From contig NZ_LZKQ01000147.1 of NCBI RefSeq assembly GCF_001668675.1, positions 1 to 46,834 on the forward strand: DNA of 46,834 nucleotides, written 5' to 3'. This stretch comes from Mycobacterium asiaticum. GTDB lineage: Bacteria > Actinomycetota > Actinomycetes > Mycobacteriales > Mycobacteriaceae. Numbering within the stretch: the first letter of the stretch is position 1; each line of letters starts with the position of its first letter. Below the pieces are notes generated by a model, which saw only the letters and a program-made list of their open reading frames with translations, had not been told where the DNA came from and searched no databases. Shown in pieces: positions 24,210 through 34,300 of the stretch. The position numbers and the translations under genes are program-made.

Positions 24210-24223
24210 TGAAACAGGTTCTA
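24210..24223. promoter_or_regulatory. KstR-type operator before the SDR gene
   Basis: TGAAACAGGTTCTA fits the published KstR consensus TNNAACNNGTTNNA at every fixed position. It is intergenic and 22 bases upstream of the GTG start of the SDR, a position where a bound repressor would block transcription. Confidence 0.7.
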
Positions 24224-24241
24224 GCTATCGAACCATGGGCG

Positions 24242-25186
24242 CTACGGGGTATCGCGACGGGCAACCTTGGTGGGGCGGGCGGTGCGCCAATCCTCGACGT
24301 CGGGCGGCAGTCCGACCGGCGCGCGATTCTCGTTGTACGCAGCCCAGTGCGCATGCCCGAGCTCGTGCACGTGGAACGCATGGCGCAGCGCCTCGGTGAA
24401 TCCCATCGCGTCGGCCGCAGCGTTGACCGAGGCCTTGACCAACAGCGACGCCATGGTCGGGCGCTCAGCGATGCGCCGCGCGAATTCCAGCGTCTTCTCC
24501 TCGAGTTCGTCGACCGGGAAAACCTTGGACACCATGCCCAGCCGGTAGGCCTCGTCGGCGTCCAGCGAATCACCGGTCAACAACAGCTCTTTGGCCTTGC
24601 GCGCCCCGAATTCCCAAGGGTGCGCGTAGTATTCGACGCCCGGCATGCCGAGCCGGACCGCCACCACGTCACTGAACTTGGCGTTGTCGGCCGCAACGAT
24701 CAGGTCGCACGCCCAGATCAGCATCAGGCCGGCCGAGATCGCGTTGCCCTGCACCTGGGCGATCGTGATCTTGCGCAGATCGCGCCAACGCCGGGTGTTC
24801 TCGAAGAAGAAGTGCCACTCCTGGTGGTAGAGCTTCTCGACGATCGGTTCGAGGGTGGACCCGTGCGAGCGGAAGGTCGGGTGTTGCTGCGGCCCGGGTG
24901 TGCGTTCCAGCAACGCCGCCTCGGAGCCCAGGTCGTGACCCGCGGAGAAGTTGCGTCCGCGCGCCGCCAGAATCACCACCCGCACCGTGTCGTCGGCCTC
25001 GGCCCGGGAGAACGCCTCGTCGAGCTGAACCAGCAAACCGCGGTTCTGCGCGTTGTGGGCGTCGGGCCGGTTCAGCCAGATCCGCGCGATACGACCCTCG
25101 TCCAAGGTTTCGTAGGCGACGAATTCCGGCGCCTCGGCTGTGTCCGCCTTGCCATCCTGCGCGTTGGCCTGATCGGAAATAGTCAT
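24242..25186 (-). CDS. Enoyl-CoA hydratase/isomerase family protein
   Basis: 314 aa from the ATG at 25186, with GAGGTG just upstream; the frame is open to 25300 without SD or conserved sequence. Crotonase motifs are ARGRNFSAGHDLG (first oxyanion segment, about 74-86) and QVQGNAISAGLMLIWACDLIVAA (second). An insert of about 40 residues (about 90-130, rich in His/Trp: EWHFFFENTRRWRDL) sets it apart from short crotonases. FSDVVAVRLGMPGVEYYAHPWE replaces the usual glutamate region, so the chemistry may differ from simple hydration. It resembles the approximately 312-aa EchA4 type, but I do not assign the symbol. Divergent from the otsA operon. Confidence 0.85.
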   Translation of the reverse strand: MTISDQANAQDGKADTAEAPEFVAYETLDEGRIARIWLNRPDAHNAQNRGLLVQLDEAFSRAEADDTVRVVILAARGRNFSAGHDLGSEAALLERTPGPQQHPTFRSHGSTLEPIVEKLYHQEWHFFFENTRRWRDLRKITIAQVQGNAISAGLMLIWACDLIVAADNAKFSDVVAVRLGMPGVEYYAHPWEFGARKAKELLLTGDSLDADEAYRLGMVSKVFPVDELEEKTLEFARRIAERPTMASLLVKASVNAAADAMGFTEALRHAFHVHELGHAHWAAYNENRAPVGLPPDVEDWRTARPTKVARRDTP

Positions 25187-25325
25187 TCCGCCCACCTCAC
25201 TTGTCACCGGCTTGCCGTTACAGATTACGGCCACTGTGTAAGCGGGTTGTGGCCGGGCCGTGTGACCAGAGGGCCAAAGAGGTGCTCGCAGCAGGCTCAA
25301 CCGCCGCTTGACATAGCATTGGCTG

Positions 25326-25489
25326 ATGCCAACAAAAACGGATCATGGCGACATCGGTGACGTGGAACCGCTGGCCGACAGCACCGCGAGCCAGGCCAGG
25401 CGGGTCGTCGCCGCGTACGCGAACGACGCCGATGAGTGCCGCGTCTTTCTGTCCATGCTCGGTATTGGGCCGGCGAAGCACGAGAGCTG

Positions 25490-25490
<1 letters not shown>
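25326..25490 (+). CDS. Small conserved-type protein coupled to otsA (Rv3489-like, 54 aa)
   Basis: ATG at 25326 ([20 protein letters not shown]), TGA at 25488-25490. The stop overlaps the otsA ATG by one base (TGATG), so translation of the two is coupled. Residues 20-50 ([20 protein letters not shown] then FLSMLGI) could form one or two helices; no membrane segment. In M. tuberculosis a protein of about the same size, Rv3489, stands directly before otsA, which supports this call (from memory). No clear Shine-Dalgarno precedes the ATG. Role unknown; a regulatory partner of OtsA is possible. Confidence 0.72.
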
Positions 25491-26989
<1,499 letters not shown>

Positions 26990-27041
26990 CGAGCACGGCA
27001 AAGCCTTGGTGTTGGTGGCCGATGGCTGTGATACTGGGCGA

Positions 27042-27620
27042 GTGAACCTCCGTCGTGGGCTGGCCGCCGGCGCTGTCGTCAGCACGGCGATCGCAGCGGG
27101 TATGGCACTGGACTCGGAAAGCCCGGCCAAAGCGATCGGCCCACCGGCGGATGGCACCTACGCCTACCAGCAGGCCGGTGTCTCCGGCGCCAGCTGGACC
27201 ATCTCGGCGCTGTGCGATCAGCCGTCCGGCACCCGCAACATGAACGACTACTCCGATCCGATCGTCTGGGCGATGAACTGCGCGCTGAACGTGGTGAGCA
27301 CGACTCCGGCGAATAACACCCACGAGGAGCACCTGCAGAACTTCAGCTCCCGGGCCCGAATGAGCAGCATGCTGTGGACGTTCCAGGTCAGCAAATCCGA
27401 GGGCGTTACCTGTCCGGACGGCAGCTACGCGCCGACCAGCGAGACCTACGCGTTCAGCGATGAAACCCTGACCGGCACCCACACCACGCTGCACGGCGCG
27501 GTCTGCGGGCTGCAGCCGGACATGAAGAAAGAACCGTTCTCATTGGCGCTGGCCGGGGCGCCCCCCAGCCCGGTCGAGCGATACCCGTTGCGGTGCAACG
27601 AGATTGCGATCTGCTTCTGA
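27042..27620 (+). CDS. Secreted protein, Rv3491-like
   Basis: 192 aa from a GTG at 27042. Signal peptide MNLRRGLAAGAVVSTAIAAG with cleavage near KA-IGPP. The mature domain carries six cysteines (LCDQP, NCAL, TCPDG, VCGL, RCNEIAIC), suggesting disulfides outside the cell. No enzyme motif is seen. The position directly after otsA and before the Rv3492c homologue matches Rv3491. It ends 1 base from the convergent end of the mce4 operon. Function unknown. Confidence 0.82.
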   Translation: MNLRRGLAAGAVVSTAIAAGMALDSESPAKAIGPPADGTYAYQQAGVSGASWTISALCDQPSGTRNMNDYSDPIVWAMNCALNVVSTTPANNTHEEHLQNFSSRARMSSMLWTFQVSKSEGVTCPDGSYAPTSETYAFSDETLTGTHTTLHGAVCGLQPDMKKEPFSLALAGAPPSPVERYPLRCNEIAICF

Positions 27621-27621
27621 G

Positions 27622-28113
27622 CTAGATCGGCGTGATGTAGGCGATCAGCCACTGGCCGTCGATGCGCTTGAAGTCGACCCGTAGCCGGCTGCCGTCGTAA
27701 AGCGGCTGGCGAGACTTGTCGGTCACAATGCGGTTCATGTACACCATCACCGAGGCCGAATCGCGTTTGGCGGCCATGACTCCCACACCCACGACGTTGG
27801 CCTGGACCACCACCTCACGCTTCTTGGCTTCGGGGATGATCTGCTCGTTGACGCCCTTTTTGAATTCCTGGCGGTAGTCGGGTGTCAGCAGTGGATAGGC
27901 GTCGGTGAGGGTGCGCTCGACGGTCTGGAAGTCGTAGCCGAAAAAGCGCGGGATCTCTTTCTCGGCCAGCTTCGGCAGCACCGCCCGCGCCGCCTGCTCG
28001 CCCTGAGTTTCCACCCGCTGCCAGTAGTACCAGCCGCCGAGCGCCGACAGCGTCACCACGAGCGTGACCGCGAAACTTCCAGCGGTGATCAACAACCACC
28101 GCAGCAAGCGCAT
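27622..28113 (-). CDS. Mce-associated membrane protein (Rv3492c-like)
   Basis: 163 aa. N-terminal helix WLLITAGSFAVTLVVTLSAL, then an extracytoplasmic SnoaL/NTF2-like domain typical of Mas/Mam proteins (FFGYDFQTVERTLTDAYPLL, KRDSASVMVYMNRIVTDKS, RVDFKRIDGQWLIAYITPI). Such proteins are thought to stabilise or assist the Mce transporter. Its start overlaps the stop of the preceding Mam gene by one base at 28113. It is the last gene of the mce4 operon and faces the Rv3491-like gene. Confidence 0.87.
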   Translation of the reverse strand: MRLLRWLLITAGSFAVTLVVTLSALGGWYYWQRVETQGEQAARAVLPKLAEKEIPRFFGYDFQTVERTLTDAYPLLTPDYRQEFKKGVNEQIIPEAKKREVVVQANVVGVGVMAAKRDSASVMVYMNRIVTDKSRQPLYDGSRLRVDFKRIDGQWLIAYITPI

Positions 28114-28919
28114 CAGTTGCCTCCGTCGGGATACTTCAGGTCATAGCCGGTCATCCGGCCGGACTCGTCCTCGTGGACGATGACCCGCAATCGGTAGGGC
28201 ATGGAGGGTTTGTTCACGCCGTCGATGTCGGCGACCGTGACGCGCACCGCAACCAGGACCGACGCGTTGTCGCTGACCGTATCGATGCCTTCCAGCGCGG
28301 CCCCGTTGATCACCGCCTCCGACGTCGCGTTGGTGGACCGGAACAGCCCCTTGAGGTTGTCGACGTTGTTATTGGCGCTGAGCATGCCGCGCAGCGGGCC
28401 GCTGGTGCCGTTGACGAACCGGTTGACCGCCTCGTCGATGGTGTCCGGCGTGTAGCTGAACATGTTGACCACCGTTTGCCTGGCGGTGTCGACGAAACGC
28501 TGCTCCCGGGCCTGCCGCGCCTGCGCGTCGCGGTGCTGCAGCACCAGCACGGTCACACCCCAGGCCAGCCCGGCGATCGTCAGCACCGCGGCCGCCAGGG
28601 AGACCCAGCCGACCAGTGCGGCGTGTGCCCGGCGTCGCGGCGGCGGGCGCAGGGTCGTCGGCGACTTGCCGGCCTTCTTGGCGGCGGCCTTGGCCTTCGC
28701 CTTGGCTTTGGCCCGGGTGTTGGACTTGCCTTTGCCCTTGCCTTTGGAGGCAGATTCGGCATCCGCTGTTGTGTCGGCTTTGGCCTCGACAGTGGCGGTC
28801 GTTTCCGGGCTGGCCGACGCCTCGGACAGGTCGGCCGCGTCGGCCACGGCTTTCGGCGGGCCCGCCGCACGCGATGCCCGACGGCGGACGCGTTGCGTCG
28901 TCGACTGCTGTTCTGCCAC
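28113..28919 (-). CDS. Mce-associated membrane protein with Lys/Ala-rich tail (Rv3493c-like)
   Basis: 268 aa. The first 95 residues are cytosolic and unusual: an acidic part followed by a histone-H1-like Lys/Ala tract (KGKGKGKSNTRAKAKAKAKA, about 53-72). One transmembrane helix (LVGWVSLAAAVLTIAGLAWG) leads to a Mam-type domain (RFVDTARQTVVNMFSYTPDT, FVNGTSGPLRGML, PYRLRVIVHEDESGRMTG). It is part of the mce4 operon, 39 bases after mce4F. The Mam domain is thought to support the Mce4 complex; a role for the basic tract in phospholipid, protein or nucleic-acid contact is open. Confidence 0.87.
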   Translation of the reverse strand: MAEQQSTTQRVRRRASRAAGPPKAVADAADLSEASASPETTATVEAKADTTADAESASKGKGKGKSNTRAKAKAKAKAAAKKAGKSPTTLRPPPRRRAHAALVGWVSLAAAVLTIAGLAWGVTVLVLQHRDAQARQAREQRFVDTARQTVVNMFSYTPDTIDEAVNRFVNGTSGPLRGMLSANNNVDNLKGLFRSTNATSEAVINGAALEGIDTVSDNASVLVAVRVTVADIDGVNKPSMPYRLRVIVHEDESGRMTGYDLKYPDGGN

Positions 28920-28958
28920 TACTGATCCATCGAAGCGTGTGTCGTCAAAGCGCTCTGA

Positions 28959-30641
28959 TCACGAGGGTTTGGGGGCGAGCATCAAGTCCACCCAGTTCTC
29001 CGCGCTGGCGGTACCGGCGATACCGGACGCGAAGATACCAGTGCCGCCCGCCGGATCCTGGAACCGGCCGGTCGTGGGGTCATAGGTGGTGTAAGCCGGA
29101 CCGCTGGCCTGCGGCTGCGGGCCGGGCGCCGGCCCCGTCGCCGGCGGCGGCGGCGGCGCCTCCAGATACCTGGGGTACGGAAGTTGCGGCGGCAGCGGCG
29201 GATAGTTCGGCGGCATCCAGGACGGGTTGCCCGGGGGCGGCCCGCTGTCATTGGGTGGCGGCGGGTCATAGGCCGGCTGGTGCGGCGCTGGGCCGGGACC
29301 GGGTGTCACCCCGGGCGGGGGCGGACCGACGACCGGGACGCCGGGATCCGGGTCGGCTCCCGGGGGAACGAACGGGAAGTGGTTGGGCGGCAGGATGTTC
29401 AGCCCATTGGTGACCGGCGTCCCATAGGGGATCGGCGGCCCGCGCCACGGGTTGGTGCCGATCGGCACATACCCGCGGGGATCCCGGCACAGCTGCACCG
29501 TTGGGGCTCGTTTGCCCGGGAACTCCTGGCAGGGATAGTTGCGCGCGCCGCGCACCGCGCTGGCGTCGTTCGGGGCGGTCTTGCAGTACAGGTCGCGCGG
29601 AATCTCGCGCACCGTTTCGTCGGCGGGCGTACGGATCAACGGCGAGGGTATGAAGCCCGTGTTGCACTGCGGCGGGTCGTTCAGGTCGAGCTTGAAGTCC
29701 AGCTTGGCGCCCTCGTCCTGGGGCGCACCGCCGGCCGCGGTGGTGATGGCGGCGAACAGCGCGGGGAAGACCACCAGCAGCTGTTCGATCGTCTTGTGAT
29801 AGATCACGCCTACCCGACCGAGATTGGCCATGTTGGCCGCCAGTGCCGGGAACGAGGGGCGAATACCGGAGAACGTGTTGTTGGCCTCGTCGAGCGCGCC
29901 GGGAGCGGTGGCCAGTGTGTCGCGCAGCCGGGGGTCGGCCTGGCGCACTTCGGAGGTGAACCGCGCCAATCCGTCCGACAGCGAACGGATGTCGGCACCG
30001 GCACGCACCTGGGCCTGCAGGAACGGGCCCGCCTGATCGATGAGCTGCGAGACCTGCGGATAGTTGGCGTTGGCCTCGTCCACCAGCAGCCGGGCCGATT
30101 CGACCAGCCTGGCCAGCTCCGGGCCGGTGCCGTTGGTCGCGACGAACGCCTCGTGCAGTAGCTCACGCAACCGCGTGTCGCCGAGGCTGTTGACCAGAGT
30201 CTCTGCCTGCTTGAGCAGATCGGCCACGTCCTGGCCGATGCGGGTGTTGCTCCGGTCGATCTTGGAACCGTTGCGCAGCTTGCCCGGCGCCGCATCCTTG
30301 GGCGGCACCAGGTCGATGTACTGCTCGCCGATGGCCGACACGCTCTTGACGGTGGCGGTGACGTTGGCCGGAATCGGGGTCCCGCTGTTGAGCCGCATGG
30401 CCGCGGTGACACCGTTGGGGTTGAGCTCCACCGACTCGACGCGCCCTACCGCGACACCGCGGTAGGTCACGTTGGCGTTCTTGTACAGACCCCCACCGGC
30501 GACGAAATCGGCGCTCACGCCGTAGGTCCCGATACCGAACGTGGCCGGCAACCGCAGGTAGAAGATCGCCATCACGACCAGAGTGATGACGGTGATCACC
30601 CCGAAGATGGCCAGCTGGATCTTGGTGAGTCTGTCGATCAT
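28959..30641 (-). CDS. mce4F: Mce4F, substrate-channel subunit of the Mce4 cholesterol importer
   Basis: 560 aa from the ATG at 30641 (MIDRLTKIQLAIFG), close to the known length of Mce4F (564 aa); the frame extends to 30722 but would overlap mce4E. An N-terminal helix, the MCE domain (about 38-118, YRGVAVGRVESVELNPNG), a long helical channel region to about 300, then a Pro/Gly/Ala-rich tail of about 200 residues follow. Six Mce proteins form a needle that carries sterol across the periplasm to the YrbE permease. The gap to mce4E is 10 bases. Confidence 0.93.
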   Translation of the reverse strand: MIDRLTKIQLAIFGVITVITLVVMAIFYLRLPATFGIGTYGVSADFVAGGGLYKNANVTYRGVAVGRVESVELNPNGVTAAMRLNSGTPIPANVTATVKSVSAIGEQYIDLVPPKDAAPGKLRNGSKIDRSNTRIGQDVADLLKQAETLVNSLGDTRLRELLHEAFVATNGTGPELARLVESARLLVDEANANYPQVSQLIDQAGPFLQAQVRAGADIRSLSDGLARFTSEVRQADPRLRDTLATAPGALDEANNTFSGIRPSFPALAANMANLGRVGVIYHKTIEQLLVVFPALFAAITTAAGGAPQDEGAKLDFKLDLNDPPQCNTGFIPSPLIRTPADETVREIPRDLYCKTAPNDASAVRGARNYPCQEFPGKRAPTVQLCRDPRGYVPIGTNPWRGPPIPYGTPVTNGLNILPPNHFPFVPPGADPDPGVPVVGPPPPGVTPGPGPAPHQPAYDPPPPNDSGPPPGNPSWMPPNYPPLPPQLPYPRYLEAPPPPPATGPAPGPQPQASGPAYTTYDPTTGRFQDPAGGTGIFASGIAGTASAENWVDLMLAPKPS

Positions 30642-30651
30642 GGTCCCGCCT

Positions 30652-31809
30652 CTACTGCGTCGCCGTGCCGGGCGGAATCTTGAACGGGTCGGCCGCTTGT
30701 CCGGACAGGTTGGCCAACTCACCCGTCAGGAAGTCGGGCGGATTGAGCACTTCCTCCATGTGCATCATGTTTGGGTCCAGCGCATAGGACGTGGTGAAGA
30801 AGGTCTCACCGAGGCGGCGCAGCGTCAGGTCGAACGTGGTGAACACGTTGAGGTAGTCGCCGCGCACCGCCTGCTTGATGCCGAAGTTCGGGAACGGGAA
30901 CGTCAGCATGATCTGCAAGGCGGTGACGAAGTTCTTGCGGCTGTCGTTGAGCGCCTTGATCACCGAATAAAGGTCTTTGAGGTCTGCGGCCAGGTCGACC
31001 TTCGTCTTCGACAGCACGTTGGAGGTGACCAACGCCAGTCTGCGCAGCGCCGAGAACGCTTCGACGATGTGGTCCCGGTTCTTGTTCAGCACCCGGAGCG
31101 CGTCCGGCAATGTGTCCAGCGCACGGCCCAGATTGTCCTTGTCGCGTGCCAGAATCGAGGAGAACCGGTCCAGGCCTTCCACCGCGGTGATGATGTCGTT
31201 GACCTGCCGGTTGAGACCGGACGCCAGCTCGGCGAGTCGAGGCATAAGGTCGCGGAACTGTCCCTGCCGGCCGGCGACCGCCCGATAGGTCTCCTCGGTG
31301 ATCTCTTCCAGCGCACCGACATTGCCCTTGTTGACCACCACGCCCAGCGCCGAGAACACTTCCTCGGTGGTCGGGAAACGCCCCGTGCGGGACTCCGGGA
31401 TGCGGGACCCGTCCTTCAATTTGGCCTTTGACGCCGGTTGGTCGGTCGGTTCGGCCAATTCGACATGCAGCGATCCCAGCAGCGATGTCTGCGCGACCTT
31501 GGCGGTGGCGTTCACCGGCAGATTCACGGTCTTGTCCAGAGCCAGCTTGACCGCGGCGTAGAAGGATCCGTCGGCCCGCTGCTCGGCCGCAATCCCGGAC
31601 ACGCTTCCGACGGTGACGTCGTCCACCATGACCGGGGAGTTCTGCGGCAGGGTGGCCACGTCGGGCAGCTCGATGGTGATCGAGAATGCGCCGCTGCCGT
31701 GGCCGGCGGTGCCCGGCATGTTCAGCGAGTTGAGTCCGCCGAAGGAACAGCCAGCCAGCAAGGTACTGCTCGCGGCTAACACGGTGCCGCGCAACCAGAG
31801 CCGCTTCAT
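30652..31809 (-). CDS. lprN: Mce4E lipoprotein (LprN)
   Basis: 385 aa (Mce4E/LprN of M. tuberculosis: 384). A signal peptide with lipobox LLAGC (Cys21) makes it the lipid-anchored member of the Mce ring. The MCE domain follows (about 45-125, SPVMVDDVTVGSVSGIAAEQ), then coiled helical segments and a short tail (LSGQAADPFKIPPG). The start overlaps the stop of mce4D by four bases (31806-31809), consistent with one translated operon. Confidence 0.94.
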   Translation of the reverse strand: MKRLWLRGTVLAASSTLLAGCSFGGLNSLNMPGTAGHGSGAFSITIELPDVATLPQNSPVMVDDVTVGSVSGIAAEQRADGSFYAAVKLALDKTVNLPVNATAKVAQTSLLGSLHVELAEPTDQPASKAKLKDGSRIPESRTGRFPTTEEVFSALGVVVNKGNVGALEEITEETYRAVAGRQGQFRDLMPRLAELASGLNRQVNDIITAVEGLDRFSSILARDKDNLGRALDTLPDALRVLNKNRDHIVEAFSALRRLALVTSNVLSKTKVDLAADLKDLYSVIKALNDSRKNFVTALQIMLTFPFPNFGIKQAVRGDYLNVFTTFDLTLRRLGETFFTTSYALDPNMMHMEEVLNPPDFLTGELANLSGQAADPFKIPPGTATQ

Positions 31810-33242
31810 CGGCCGGCTCCTTGCTCAGCGGGCAGCGGGCCCGCGGGGCCCGGCCGCGGCCCCGGCGCGGCGGCAGGCGCCGCGGGTGCCGGGCCCGGTG
31901 CCGGCCCGTACCCCGGCGGCGAACCCGGCGCGGGGCCGGGTCCCGGAGCCGTCGGGACGAACAGGCTCTGCAGGTCGGTGGTGTTGCTGCCGGGTGCGGG
32001 TTTGCCTGATCCCTTAGCGGGGATCCAGGTCAACTCGGGAACTGGCGTCTCGGCCTTGGCCTGGGTAGCCGGGGTGTCGTAGATGATCTGACCCTTGTAG
32101 GCCGTGATGGTGTTGAGCGGGTGGAACATGATCGGCGGGAAGTTCGCGGTGAGCCGCCGCAGCACCGGTCCCAGCCGTTCCCGGCACAGCTCGGCGCGGC
32201 GGAAGTAGTCCGGCGAGGAGGGCCCGCCCTGGGTGTCGAACGAGCCGCCGCAGATGAACTGAACCGGGTTGGTGAAGTTCGGCAGCGAGAGCAGACCGTT
32301 CAGGGTGCCCTGCGCGGGGTCGTAGATGTTGTAGAAGTTGGTGATGCCGGGCCCCGCCACGTGCAGGACCTGCTCGATGTTGTCGCTCTGGTCGCTCAGG
32401 GTCTGGGTCAAGTCGGTGAGCTGATTGACCGTATCGATCAGCGTCGAGTTGTTCTCGTGCAAAAACCCCCGGACGTCCGAGAGCGCCTGGTTCAAGGTGG
32501 CCAGGGTGTTGTCCAGATTGCGCGAGCTGTCGGCAAGTACCTGCGACACCGATGCCACATGCCCTGCGAACTGCACGATCTGCTCGTTGCTCTGCGAGAG
32601 GGCATCGACGAGGATCTGCAGGTTCTTGACGGTGCCGAAGATGTCGTTGCGGGAATCCCCGAGGCGGCCGGCAACTTGCGAAAGTTCCAGCAGCGCACTG
32701 TGGAACGAGTCGCCGTTGCCATTCAGAGTGTTCGCGGCCTGGTTGATCGCCTGGCCCAGCGGGCCCTGCATTTCACCCGCGGCGGGGCTGAGCTGGACCG
32801 ACAACTTCGTCAGGGCTTCCTTGACTTCATCCCACTCCACTGGCACCGCGGTGCGCGACAGATCGATGCTGGCGCCGTCGGACAGCGCGGGACCGCGGGT
32901 GTAAGCCGGGGTGAGCTGAATGAACCTGGCCGCCACCAGGTTCGGCGATATGATCACGGCCTTGGCATCCGCGGGGATCTTGACGTCCTCGGAGACGTTC
33001 ATGGTGATCTTGACGTCCTGTGCCCGCGGCTCAATCGACTCGATCTCACCCACCGGCACACCGAGGATGCGCACCTCGTCCCCCGGGTACAGGCCGACCG
33101 CGGAGGTGAAGTAGGCGGTGAGCTTGCGGCCACCGCCACTCGCGGAGAACAACGTGTACGCGCCACCCAGTAGCGCCGCCACCAGCGCGATGATCGTGAC
33201 GGTCCGCAATCCCTTGCGCCCGAAGCGCTGCTTGGTCGTCAT
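31806..33242 (-). CDS. mce4D: Mce4D
   Basis: 478 aa, a little longer than the M. tuberculosis protein because of a Pro/Ala/Gly-rich C-terminal tail (about 410-478, repeats of APGP and GPAP). N-terminal helix TVTIIALVAALLGGAYTLFS, MCE domain with GVPVGEIESIEPRAQDVKI, and a helical channel part (about 130-300) follow. The start overlaps the stop of mce4C by four bases (33239-33242). Subunit of the Mce4 sterol importer. Confidence 0.94.
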   Translation of the reverse strand: MTTKQRFGRKGLRTVTIIALVAALLGGAYTLFSASGGGRKLTAYFTSAVGLYPGDEVRILGVPVGEIESIEPRAQDVKITMNVSEDVKIPADAKAVIISPNLVAARFIQLTPAYTRGPALSDGASIDLSRTAVPVEWDEVKEALTKLSVQLSPAAGEMQGPLGQAINQAANTLNGNGDSFHSALLELSQVAGRLGDSRNDIFGTVKNLQILVDALSQSNEQIVQFAGHVASVSQVLADSSRNLDNTLATLNQALSDVRGFLHENNSTLIDTVNQLTDLTQTLSDQSDNIEQVLHVAGPGITNFYNIYDPAQGTLNGLLSLPNFTNPVQFICGGSFDTQGGPSSPDYFRRAELCRERLGPVLRRLTANFPPIMFHPLNTITAYKGQIIYDTPATQAKAETPVPELTWIPAKGSGKPAPGSNTTDLQSLFVPTAPGPGPAPGSPPGYGPAPGPAPAAPAAAPGPRPGPAGPLPAEQGAGR

Positions 33243-34300
33243 GGCGACTTCGGCCTGATCGTCCAGCGCTCCTGGATCATGCCGCGCAGGTAGTCAGCGA
33301 GGCTATCCGGAAGCTTGCCCGGCTGGAACACGAAGTCGAACATCATCGCGACCGCCGGCGCCGGAATCGCGCCATACACATTGACGTTGAAGCCCGGTCC
33401 GGAGCTCACGACCTCGCCCAGCGTGGTCGCGTAGGTGGGCAGGCGCTTGAGGGCTTCGGTGATGTAGTCGCGGCGCTCGTTGAGGTTCGACAGGACCTGG
33501 TTGACCTTGGTCAACGCCGGGCCGAACTCCTTACGGTTGTCGTTGACAAACCCGGACAGCTGCGCGGACACGTCATCGATGCCACCGATCAGCGCGCTCA
33601 ACGCGGCGCGTCGCTCGTCCAGCGCCGCGAACAGTTGATTGCCGTCGTTGACCAGGCTCCGGACTTGCGCGGCGCGGTCGGAGAGCACGGCAGTCACCGA
33701 CTTCGCGTGCGCCAGCAGGGTTTGCAGAGCGTCGTCGCGGCTGTTCAACGTGCGGGACAGGGTCGTCAGGCCATCCAGCGTCCCGCGCAGTCCCGGCGTC
33801 GCGTCGTGCAGCGTCTCGGTGAGCACCCGCAACGCCTGCTCGAACTGGGGCTTGTTGAGGTTGTTGGCGTTCTGGCCCAGATCCTCCAGCGCGCCGGCCA
33901 GCGTGTAGGGCGTGGTGGTGCGGCTCAACGGGATCGATGTCGCATGCCCGGATCCGGCGGGACTCACCGAGATCGAGCGCTCACCCAGGATGGTGTCGGT
34001 GCGGATGGCCGCCAGGGACTGGTCGCCGACGTTGACATGCCGGTCGACGTCGAACACGATCTTGGCGCTGTCGCCAGCCAGGCTCACCTCGGTCACCTTG
34101 CCGACCTTGACGCCGGAGACCAGAACGTTGTTGCCGGGCCTGATGCCGCCCGCGTCGCTGAAATACGCCTGGTAGCTGCGGCCCTGCGGCCAGAACGGCA
34201 GCTTGGAGTAGCCGAACGCGACGAGCATGACGGATACCACCACGACCAGGCCGATGGTTCCGGTGCGCAGCGGGTCGCGATCCCGTGAGTTACTTGGCAA
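33239..34300 (-). CDS. mce4C: Mce4C
   Basis: 353 aa from a TTG at 34300. This start is chosen because GGAGG lies 7 bases before it; the open frame further up (to 34537) is a shadow of mce4B. The start overlaps the last 11 bases of mce4B (34290-34300). N-terminal helix GTIGLVVVVSVMLVAFGY, MCE domain with NNVLVSGVKVGKVTEVSL, then helices to the end without a long tail. Length agrees with known Mce4C (about 357). Confidence 0.92.
   Translation of the reverse strand: MPSNSRDRDPLRTGTIGLVVVVSVMLVAFGYSKLPFWPQGRSYQAYFSDAGGIRPGNNVLVSGVKVGKVTEVSLAGDSAKIVFDVDRHVNVGDQSLAAIRTDTILGERSISVSPAGSGHATSIPLSRTTTPYTLAGALEDLGQNANNLNKPQFEQALRVLTETLHDATPGLRGTLDGLTTLSRTLNSRDDALQTLLAHAKSVTAVLSDRAAQVRSLVNDGNQLFAALDERRAALSALIGGIDDVSAQLSGFVNDNRKEFGPALTKVNQVLSNLNERRDYITEALKRLPTYATTLGEVVSSGPGFNVNVYGAIPAPAVAMMFDFVFQPGKLPDSLADYLRGMIQERWTIRPKSP

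Noticed and set aside
25308..25313. TTGACA as a -35 box for otsA or the 54-aa gene
   Set aside because: The matching -10 position falls inside the 54-aa gene and holds no TANNNT sequence.
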